The notes beneath the pieces were generated by a model. The model saw nothing but the letters and a program-made list of their open reading frames with translations. It was not told the DNA's origin and searched no databases. DNA of 50,574 nucleotides from Pseudanabaena sp. M53BS1SP1A06MG. GTDB lineage: Bacteria > Cyanobacteriota > Cyanobacteriia > Pseudanabaenales > Pseudanabaenaceae. Position 1 is the first letter of the stretch; each line of letters begins with the position of its first letter. Positions 44,424-50,574 of the stretch are shown in pieces. Position numbers and translations under genes: made by a program. The stretch lies in NCBI GenBank assembly GCA_020404105.1, contig JADBWH010000141.1, positions 1-50,574 of the forward strand, given 5' to 3'.

Positions 44424-44504
44424 GATAGTGCTGCAAAGTAATTTTTTTAGTAATTGTGTTGCGGGCGCGAAGCGCCCGCAACACAATTACATTGCATGAC
44501 TATC
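44424..44504. repeat. Dispersed palindromic repeat, family P4 (copy 3, inverted)
   Basis: GATAGT and ACTATC ends. TAATTGTGTTGCGGGC faces its complement around GCGAAGC (44467-44473). It is in opposite orientation to the copies at 22115 and 27872. Confidence 0.8.
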
Positions 44505-44569
44505 GATTTTGGAAATTGGTTTTGCCTTAGACAAAATTAATTTCGTTATAGATACAGCCTATTCAGGCT

Positions 44570-44657
44570 TTGAGTAGTACAGAAATATTTTGAAAAGTGT
44601 CGCGAAGTGCCACTTTTCAAAATATTTCTGGTTTTTGAGTAAGCGCAAAGCGCTGTA
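44570..44657. repeat. Dispersed palindromic repeat, family P3 (copy 5, inverted)
   Basis: CAGAAATATTTTGAAAAGTG (44580-44599) faces its complement (44611-44630) around a GCGAAGT centre. The unit ends AAGCGCAAAGCGCTGTA, the reverse of the start of the other copies. Confidence 0.8.
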
Positions 44658-44965
44658 TCTAAATCTTGACACTTGTGTAGTGATGATGACAATTATGTGT
44701 AGCGATTGCCACAATGCTTAACGCAACTAAATCTAATCCGCATTTTATGGCTGCGCCAAGTGCTGTATACAGTGCTTTTTAAGCAAGAGAGGTATATAGG
44801 TTTGTTTCGGCGGGGGAAACAAACCTATACTTCACTAGACTGGTATAGCGGTTTTCATTTTGCCTACGGCAAAATGAAAACTCAAAACTCTTAATGGGAC
44901 TGATTTTTTGTTTTCAAATGAGTACACACTCATTTGAAAACCGCTATAAACGCTATATTTAAAAA

Positions 44966-45394
44966 TTAAAGAAATCTGGAAATTTGAATTTGCGTCCAGA
45001 AGTTTTGCAGGCGATCGCTAATACTGGCTACTGGAAATCTTGATTGCTGTTTCCATTTATCTAGCAACAAATGCCCCATAGGTGTGAGTCGAAAACTATC
45101 AGTGATACCTTGTCCATCAACTTCACGACGTAAAACGCCGACTTGGATCAGCCAGAGTAAAGCATTCTCGGTAATAATTAAGTTGCTGGCACGAGTAAGG
45201 TATTGATTTTTGAGTCCTTCATTGCCAGCGATCGCCCGTAGGTTTACGCCTTGGCTTGCCATATCTGCAAACAATTTCATTGTAAATGGTGCACAGCGCA
45301 AAGCAATTTCGGCTCTTTGCAGGATATGTGCTTCATACTCCACAAAATTTTGATGATCACTTTGGGGTGATTGAGACAAGGTTTGGCTAGACAT
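44966..45394 (-). CDS. Conserved cyanobacterial protein (Npun_F0494-like)
   Basis: 142-residue soluble, mostly helical protein. The segment LRCAPFTMKLFADMASQGVNLRAIAGNEGLKNQY is followed by LIWLIQVGVLRREVDGQGITDSFRLTP-like sequence (about 80-106), which looks like a winged-helix reading head. I recall this pattern from the family labelled Npun_F0494 in cyanobacterial annotations. No function is known. It is divergent from a pentapeptide-repeat gene. Confidence 0.7.
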   Translation of the reverse strand: MSSQTLSQSPQSDHQNFVEYEAHILQRAEIALRCAPFTMKLFADMASQGVNLRAIAGNEGLKNQYLTRASNLIITENALLWLIQVGVLRREVDGQGITDSFRLTPMGHLLLDKWKQQSRFPVASISDRLQNFWTQIQISRFL

Positions 45395-45614
45395 TACAGT
45401 TTTATCGCAAGCTTTAATTTTGTATTTTATTTTTTCATTATCAGCGAACTTCCCTTTTTTGTGACTCTGGCAATGTGTAGAAATTGAGATGCTTCAATTC
45501 TCAAAATGCTCCCTACTCAAGCAATCCATTAGGGTGAATCATTATTTAGAGTGATCGCATTATAGTAAGGTCAATAGCTAAAAACGCTAAAAGTCCAGCT
45601 AGAAATCTATTGCG

Positions 45615-46235
45615 ATGATGTCTACTAACCATAAAACTCACTCTCCCATGAGCAATGCCTTTGCGAGGGGAATCGCATTAAAGAATATGTATGAACTGGG
45701 ACGTAAAGATTTTGATTCCGAAGACTTTTCAGGACTGAAACTATCTTGCTGCAAGCTACCAGCAATTAATTTAACTAGTTCTGATCTCCGAGATGCTGAT
45801 CTTGACCTGACTGATTTAAGTGGAGCTGATCTGAAAGGAGCAAATTTAGAGCGTTCAAGCCTAAATTTTAGCAATCTTAGTAATGCTGATTTGAGTAATG
45901 CAAATTTAAGGAGTGTAAATCTAGGAGGAGCAGATTTAAGTGGGGCGATTCTCAGGGGAGCGATTCTCAGAAATGCGAATTTACGGGGTGCAAATTTAAG
46001 TAATGCTCATTTAGAATTCGCGGATATGCAAGAGACTGACTTAACGGGAGCAAATTGTTTTTCTTGCAATTTTAGCTATACCAATCTCAAAAAATCAAAT
46101 TTAACGGAAGCGAATCTGAATAATGCTAATTTGCGGAAAAGTGATTTGACTGATGCCGTGATCGATGGGACAAGTTTAAATAATGCCAATGTAGAAGGGG
46201 TTAATTTACTAGATATCCCTAAACTATTTTCGTAA
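45615..46235 (+). CDS. Pentapeptide-repeat protein
   Basis: 206 residues. The N-terminal 45 residues include a helix (NAFARGIALKNMYELGRKDF) and a CC pair. From about residue 50 to 200 there are about 30 A(D/N)LXX repeats (DLRDADLDLTDLSGADL), forming a quadrilateral beta-helix. The start is ATG 45615 or the next codon, 45618. No signal peptide is present. Repeats are more regular than in the member at 7542. Function unknown. Confidence 0.9.
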   Translation: MMSTNHKTHSPMSNAFARGIALKNMYELGRKDFDSEDFSGLKLSCCKLPAINLTSSDLRDADLDLTDLSGADLKGANLERSSLNFSNLSNADLSNANLRSVNLGGADLSGAILRGAILRNANLRGANLSNAHLEFADMQETDLTGANCFSCNFSYTNLKKSNLTEANLNNANLRKSDLTDAVIDGTSLNNANVEGVNLLDIPKLFS

Positions 46236-46265
46236 CCAAAAGACCCGTTATAGGATCTTTTGGTT
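46234..46265. terminator. Hairpin between converging genes
   Basis: AACCAAAAGA pairs with TCTTTTGGTT around CCCGTTATAGGA, directly after the pentapeptide stop and 3 nt from the end of the minus-strand neighbour. Confidence 0.75.
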
Positions 46266-46267
46266 GT

Positions 46268-47143
46268 TTACAAGGTTTGCTCGTTATTGGGACGAGGACG
46301 AACACGGCTGGGGGTAACATCTGGCTCAGGTAGAGGAGTGTATTGATTGCCAGTAAAATCTTTGCTGACCCTGAGCCTTTGGCTAGTGATCGTGATGCCT
46401 GACTCGCGTACTAACACGACCGAAATCCAGCGATCGCCTGATGTAAAAGGAGCCTGTCCAATCTTAAACAAGCCGCCTGCCCTCAAAGGCTTAAGATTAA
46501 TCGTATTGTCATTTAGATAATTTTTTGCTTCGACGGGTTCTTCGATCGCTGCACCTAATAACAGATTCGTGCCGAGTGGCTCAGTGACGATCGCATCAAG
46601 GACATACTGACGACCGACACCAATCAATTCAGGAACCCTTAGTTTGACTATTGGCGGCGCTTCACCTGTACTCAGTGATGACTGCTCTGAGAGAACTTGC
46701 TGCGAAGTCACCTGCAATTGCCCATTGATATTTTTATAGGTTTGTTTAGAAATCAGCCTTGCATCTAGCTTAAAATTATCGTTCTCAGAACCCTTTGCAC
46801 CCTGCACCATCGTTACTGTTTCCGCAGTAATCGTGTCGCCTTGCTTATCCCATTTGGAAATTTCGGTGCGATAACTAATAGTTTTGTAACGCTGCCAGAG
46901 TTCGCGTAGAACCTGCTTATAGCGATCGCGGTTTAATCCATCAGCGTGATTAAAAGTTGGGGCATAGTATTTCATCACTGCTTCAATATCCTGACTACTA
47001 GCCGCTTTATCCAGTGCATAGACGATATTTGCTAGCTCAGGTGGGGCAGGCTTCGATGATTGGGCTGCAAGTATAGGGTTGACGATCGGTGAGATCGCTG
47101 TAACTGTGGCAGAAACAAGGAACAGAGCAATTCGTTTGAACAT
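46268..47143 (-). CDS. Secreted NTF2-like fold protein
   Basis: 291 residues with an N-terminal signal peptide (MFKRIALFLVSATVTAISP, cleavage near ILAAQ). Residues 35-150 look like an NTF2/SnoaL-type domain: AASSQDIEAVMKYYAPTFNHADGLNRDRYKQVL, then strands ending LISKQTYKNINGQLQVTSQQ. A second region of about 110 residues and a Pro-rich tail follow. It is probably periplasmic. Conserved-looking but of unknown function. The downstream gene on this strand is the pentapeptide convergent pair, so it is likely monocistronic. Confidence 0.75.
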   Translation of the reverse strand: MFKRIALFLVSATVTAISPIVNPILAAQSSKPAPPELANIVYALDKAASSQDIEAVMKYYAPTFNHADGLNRDRYKQVLRELWQRYKTISYRTEISKWDKQGDTITAETVTMVQGAKGSENDNFKLDARLISKQTYKNINGQLQVTSQQVLSEQSSLSTGEAPPIVKLRVPELIGVGRQYVLDAIVTEPLGTNLLLGAAIEEPVEAKNYLNDNTINLKPLRAGGLFKIGQAPFTSGDRWISVVLVRESGITITSQRLRVSKDFTGNQYTPLPEPDVTPSRVRPRPNNEQTL

Positions 47144-47180
47144 GCGTAACTCTAAGTCAATAACCTAATAATGATGGGAT

Positions 47181-48698
47181 TTAGTGGGGGTGAGACAACG
47201 CAAGAAATTGTTTCTCATTTATACGCCCTGATTGATATAGTGTCTCATTTATTTCCGAGATTTTTAACACCGCATGGGGTGAATAGCCACTTTGTTGAAT
47301 GCGATCACGGACTCCTGCTTCATGATCAATAAATACAACAATATCGCGTACCTTTAGACCACAGCTTTCAATTTTTTGTGCCCCTTCGATCGCACTTTTG
47401 CCAGAAATCAAAATATCATCGACAACCACAATCGTTTCACCAGCCTCATAGTTGCCCTCGATCAAGCGTCTCGCTCCGTATGCCTTGACCTCCTTGCGTG
47501 GAAAAATTAGCGGAAAATTAAGCCGTAAGGCAAGCCCTGAAGCCGTGGGCAGAGAACCATAGGGAATCCCTGCAATACGATCGAATTGCAGATTTTGCAA
47601 AATCTCGGCATAGGTAGCAATCACCGAATCAAACAACTGTGGATTGGAGATAATCTTGCGTAAATCGATGTAATAGGGAAAAACTTGACCAGAGGCTTGC
47701 ACGGTTTCTTCAAAAGTAATGCAACCAATGTCAAACAATTGCAAAATTAAATTGGTGTGTGACTTTGAGTCAGGTTGACCTTGGCGATCCAGTAAACATA
47801 CATTCGGAACCCATAGCTCACAACTAGGACGTTGATGGGCAGTCAAGGTGATCGCTTGATTAACTTCATCCCTGAGCGATCGCACAAATTCGGCTGGTTC
47901 ACCAATAGCTAAAGCGTCCTGATTGACTGGCAGAATTAAGCCGCCACCGTGAGCATCTAACCCCGCATTGAGAATGGCGGCTAAGTTGTCAATTTTGTGG
48001 GTATTCTCCTGTCCGTTACCCTGATTATTTGCCCAGATGCTACGGGCGAGGATTAATCTTTCAGGTGCAAGCGATCGCACCTTAGCAAGTGCCTCAATAT
48101 TTGCCGCACCTACTTCTAGGGCTAAGGCTTCCATCCCTGCCCAAGCTTGACAGTTTTGCACCACATTTAGGTATAAAGGCTGATCGCGGTTAGGATATTC
48201 CTGAAAATCTTGGGCAGTGGTGTTTGAGGCATAGCAACTAACAAATATGGCTCTATCGGGGTACATCAAAAAACGTGCCGCCAAATCTTGCCCACCATAG
48301 GGACTTAAGGTGATTGCATCCACACCCCATTGCTCAAAGGCAGTTTTTGCCATTACCGTGCTGCTATTGAGGTCAGCGTGCTTAGCATCGAGAATAATCG
48401 GAATTTCAGGTGGAATCGCCGCAAGGGTCTTGGCTAATAGCTCTAAACCTGCGGAACCCAAGGCGGTATAGAATCCCAACGTGGGCTTGTAGGCACAGAC
48501 AAGATCAGCAGTGGACTGAATAATAAAATTCATCCATTCCCAGAGATAAGCAACAGCATGATCGCTATGGATTGCCGACTCAGCTTCATATTGCGCCTGA
48601 TATATAGTAGGCATCACTTCAGGATTAGGATCTAAACCCAAGCACAAAATACTTTGATTAGTGGCGATCGCTGCCCTGAGTTTCGAGGCAAAGCTCAT
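47181..48698 (-). CDS. pyrFE: Fused orotidine-5'-phosphate decarboxylase / orotate phosphoribosyltransferase
   Basis: 505 residues combining the last two steps of UMP synthesis. The N-terminal OMP decarboxylase (about 1-285) has the catalytic motif ILDAKHADLNSS. The C-terminal orotate phosphoribosyltransferase (about 310-500) has the PRPP loop TIVVVDDILISGKSAIEGA and PYYIDLRKII. The order is decarboxylase first, the reverse of animal UMP synthase. Both active sites look intact. PyrR at 22202 is far away and no attenuator was seen upstream. Confidence 0.93.
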   Translation of the reverse strand: MSFASKLRAAIATNQSILCLGLDPNPEVMPTIYQAQYEAESAIHSDHAVAYLWEWMNFIIQSTADLVCAYKPTLGFYTALGSAGLELLAKTLAAIPPEIPIILDAKHADLNSSTVMAKTAFEQWGVDAITLSPYGGQDLAARFLMYPDRAIFVSCYASNTTAQDFQEYPNRDQPLYLNVVQNCQAWAGMEALALEVGAANIEALAKVRSLAPERLILARSIWANNQGNGQENTHKIDNLAAILNAGLDAHGGGLILPVNQDALAIGEPAEFVRSLRDEVNQAITLTAHQRPSCELWVPNVCLLDRQGQPDSKSHTNLILQLFDIGCITFEETVQASGQVFPYYIDLRKIISNPQLFDSVIATYAEILQNLQFDRIAGIPYGSLPTASGLALRLNFPLIFPRKEVKAYGARRLIEGNYEAGETIVVVDDILISGKSAIEGAQKIESCGLKVRDIVVFIDHEAGVRDRIQQSGYSPHAVLKISEINETLYQSGRINEKQFLALSHPH

Positions 48699-49358
48699 AA
48701 ATTTTATGGGTTATTTAGAAGCATCGGTTTGCAGACTGCAACAAATATACTGCTTCGGCATTCATTATTTTGAAGTTTATATAAGTAGCTCAACTTAATT
48801 AAGCCCCAAACCAGAGTTTTGTTCCGCCCGCGTAGCGGGCGGAACAAAACTCTCGGTTTTTAGTTTACTTATGTCTAGCTACTTAGTAGTCCTAGATTCA
48901 GTTGTAAAAATTATTGGCTTCAGCTTCGCTAAGCCAGCGATAACTAAGTGGCTAGGTGGTGGATTCGGTTTCGCTAAGCCCACATTTTATTGAGGATTGC
49001 TATAGTGACCTAGGTGAAAGTGCGAAGTAATGACACCTAAGAAATAAAGGTTTAGATTTGCGAACGCTCTTAACCTCTGTCACTACAAAAGCTTGTTTTT
49101 CTCAATAATTTCTTGTAGGAAAAAATAATTTTTCGTCTGATTCATGATTGCGAGTTGTCCTATTTTCTCGAAATTGATGTAGAATCTCATTCGTTCTTGT
49201 TACATAAATTTCCAGAGTATTTATTCCTATTCTTCTACAAGTAATTTAGAAATTAGAAAAGTTAGCCTAGCCAAAACTTTTCTGATCCTGCAACACACTT
49301 TGCGTAGTTTCATACTGCTTGTAGCTTGCCCTTTAAACTCCTCTAGCGCAACGTTCCA
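48699..49358. other. 660-bp gene-free region before the M23 peptidase gene
   Basis: It contains the family P6 element at 48782-48885. At about 48920-48990 GGCTTCAGCTTCGCTAAGCC and GGTTTCGCTAAGCCC are related direct repeats. The last 250 bases are AT-rich and should hold the peptidase promoter. I see no gene. Confidence 0.6.
48782..48885. repeat. 104-bp palindromic element, family P6 (copy 2)
   Basis: TAAGTAGCT and AGCTACTTA ends. GTTCCGCCC faces GGGCGGAAC around GCGTAGC (48830-48836). Same length and outer sequence as 37442-37545, but the loop strand is flipped (GTA versus TAC). Confidence 0.8.
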
Positions 49359-50294
49359 ATGCAATATTTTATGTCTCGTTCCCTCAACTTCTTTCATCGA
49401 TCGCCTAATTCCCAGATCAATGGGAAAGCAAGATCTGTGAATATGCGTCTTCTATTACTTACCCTTGGCAGTTTGACTAGCAGTTTAGCGATCGCTGCAC
49501 CAATTGCCAATGCGAACCGTCTCGAGACTTTTGTTTACGATTTGACCGATAGCAAGATCGAGTTTTCCCTTAAAGATGACATTGAGCCAAAGGGAACAGT
49601 CATCAGCAATCCCACCAGAATCGTGATTGATTTACCGGGGATTGTCTATCAAGGACCAACGGTGCGGCGTAGAGTTGGTCGCGGAGTGCAGGCTGTGCGG
49701 GTAGGACAGGTTGATGCGAATACCACCAGAATGGTAGTTGAGTTTTCTCCTTATGTCACAATTAATCCACAACAGTTAAAGCTCAAGTCGCGGCAACCAG
49801 GGAAATGGTCAATGCAGTTGCCCCAAAATATTGCGGCGATCGATTTGAATAGCGTTTCTAGTTTTGTTTTACCGATTACAGGGGCGGTCATTAGTTCAGG
49901 ATTTGGTTGGCGGGTGCATCCTGTCACGGGAGAAAAAAGAATGCATAAAGGGGTGGACTTTGCGGCTCCCACTGGCACGCCAATTTTTGCGGCGGCGGAT
50001 GGTGTGGTTACTGAGGCAGGTTGGACAAATGGTGGTTATGGTAATATTGTTGAACTGCGCCATAGTGACGGCTCGGTGACTCTATATGCCCACACTAGTA
50101 GGGTGTATGTCTCTAAAGGACAGGTAGTTAATAGGGGACAAGCGATCGCTGAAGTTGGCACAACAGGTCGCAGTACTGGTCCACATCTCCATTTTGAAGT
50201 ACAGCCCGATGGTAAAAATGCCGTTGATCCAATGGATTATTTACAAATGAGCCAAGTCACCCTTGACCTCGCTTCTAATAGTTTCAAAGATTAA
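49359..50294 (+). CDS. AMIN-domain M23 metallopeptidase
   Basis: 311 residues. A signal segment lies at about 28-50 (MRLLLLTLGSLTSSLAIAAP); starts at 49359, 49371 or 49443 are possible. The AMIN domain, which targets peptidoglycan, spans about 52-150 (FVYDLTDSKIEFSL, RIVIDLPGIVYQG). The LytM/M23 zinc peptidase domain spans about 180-295: GWRVHPVTGEKRMHKGVDFA with zinc His and Asp, and GPHLHFEVQPDG with the HxH motif. Complete catalytic set, so an active wall endopeptidase, possibly in cell separation. A terminator follows directly. Confidence 0.92.
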   Translation: MQYFMSRSLNFFHRSPNSQINGKARSVNMRLLLLTLGSLTSSLAIAAPIANANRLETFVYDLTDSKIEFSLKDDIEPKGTVISNPTRIVIDLPGIVYQGPTVRRRVGRGVQAVRVGQVDANTTRMVVEFSPYVTINPQQLKLKSRQPGKWSMQLPQNIAAIDLNSVSSFVLPITGAVISSGFGWRVHPVTGEKRMHKGVDFAAPTGTPIFAAADGVVTEAGWTNGGYGNIVELRHSDGSVTLYAHTSRVYVSKGQVVNRGQAIAEVGTTGRSTGPHLHFEVQPDGKNAVDPMDYLQMSQVTLDLASNSFKD

Positions 50295-50295
50295 T

Positions 50296-50324
50296 GAGAA
50301 AAGCACCCATAGGGTGCTTTTCTC
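50296..50324 (+). terminator. Terminator after the M23 peptidase gene
   Basis: GAGAAAAGCACCC pairs with GGGTGCTTTTCTC around ATA, directly after the stop codon. Confidence 0.85.
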
Positions 50325-50361
50325 TTACCAAGCTAAGGCTATTGCGGATAAAAAATGTCCC

Positions 50362-50433
50362 ACCAAAGTTATCTAGCTTTGAATTTGCTCAGATAACGTT
50401 GGCTGAGCAAATTCAAAGCCACAGGTACTTTTA
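50362..50433. repeat. Degenerate family P2 element, inverted
   Basis: TCCCACCAAAGTTATCTAG, then GCTTTGAATTTGCTCAG facing CTGAGCAAATTCAAAGC, then AGGTACTTTTAATTA. This is the reverse order of the P2 copies at 27741 and 35995. It runs into the terminal repeat. Confidence 0.6.
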
Positions 50434-50574
50434 ATTAACGCGAGTTCTGGATAATTTGAAACAGGTTTTGAGAAAGGGTTTGCTACGCAAACCCTTTCTC
50501 AAAACCCAAAAGTAAAAGCCTTGCTTAGCAAGGCTTTTACTTTTGGGTTTTCAAAATTTGCCAGCTTAACCCGA
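50434..50574. repeat. Terminal repeat, right copy
   Basis: Exact reverse complement of bases 1-141. The palindrome centres are GCTACGC (50482-50488) and GCTTAGC. See the left copy. Confidence 0.9.

Larger units (their letters stand above)
44342..44965. other. 624-bp gene-free region with four palindromes
   Basis: From left to right: family P4 (44424-44504), family P3 (44570-44657), a hairpin at about 44795-44828 (TATAGGTTTGTTTC facing its complement), and a hairpin at 44851-44881 (GTTTTCATTTTGCC facing its complement). The last is followed by CACACTCATTTGAAAACCGC, which partly mirrors it. Short open frames here run through the hairpins and are not credible genes. Confidence 0.7.

Overview
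The window reads as a chromosomal piece from a cyanobacterium. The palindrome GCGATCGC (HIP1) recurs throughout. Several genes belong to families typical of cyanobacteria: DUF1995, DUF2605, DUF2973 and DUF3120 proteins, a PaO-type Rieske oxygenase, a fused PyrF-PyrE, a SufR regulator, an AMIN-M23 peptidase and the small RNA Yfr1. A Pseudanabaena-like filament is my guess at genus; the sequence does not prove it. The first and last 141 bases are exact reverse complements of each other, so this is probably a complete contig that stopped in a dispersed repeat at both ends.

Layout. 0-5 kb: LivM-type amino-acid permease, GuaB3, a response regulator and an EcfT-type transporter subunit. 5-8.5 kb: rnc-rimM-era (RNA processing, ribosome maturation) and a pentapeptide-repeat protein. 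9-14 kb: ABC-F ATPase, Rieske oxygenase, GST-like protein, 5-formyl-THF cyclo-ligase and a DUF29 protein. 14-18 kb: groES-groEL behind a perfect CIRCE operator, a DUF1995 protein and a LivH-type permease. 18.5-25 kb: SpoIID-like protein, cbiD, cobM/cbiF, pyrR, trxA, yfr1 and an AmpG-like transporter. 25-28 kb: DUF3120 protein, an unknown membrane protein and a TauE/SafE permease of foreign-looking composition. 28-31 kb: a compact Fe-S assembly locus (sufB, sufR, nfu). 31-35.5 kb: a 1409-residue hybrid histidine kinase. 36-38.4 kb: bioB and a graveyard of transposase fragments. 38.4-50.3 kb: alpha/beta hydrolase, tRNA-Leu(GAG), a Cys-rich miniprotein, mazG, a DUF2605-DUF2973 pair, DUF1636, TVP38-like and PhoH-PIN proteins, a second pentapeptide protein, an NTF2-like secreted protein, pyrF-pyrE and an AMIN-M23 peptidase.

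The genes are mostly housekeeping and sit in short transcription units. The intergenic space is unusually rich in small palindromic repeats. At least six families recur, some with clear terminal inverted repeats and 5-bp target duplications (MITEs). Many otherwise unrelated palindromes share the same central heptamer GCGNAGC, a GNA-triloop hairpin core. The most interesting single locus is yfr1 at 23.57-23.65 kb (minus strand). It has the exact 11-nt ACTCCTCACAC signature, and its terminator region has been copied downstream as 67-bp tandem units. No CRISPR array, rRNA or prophage was seen.
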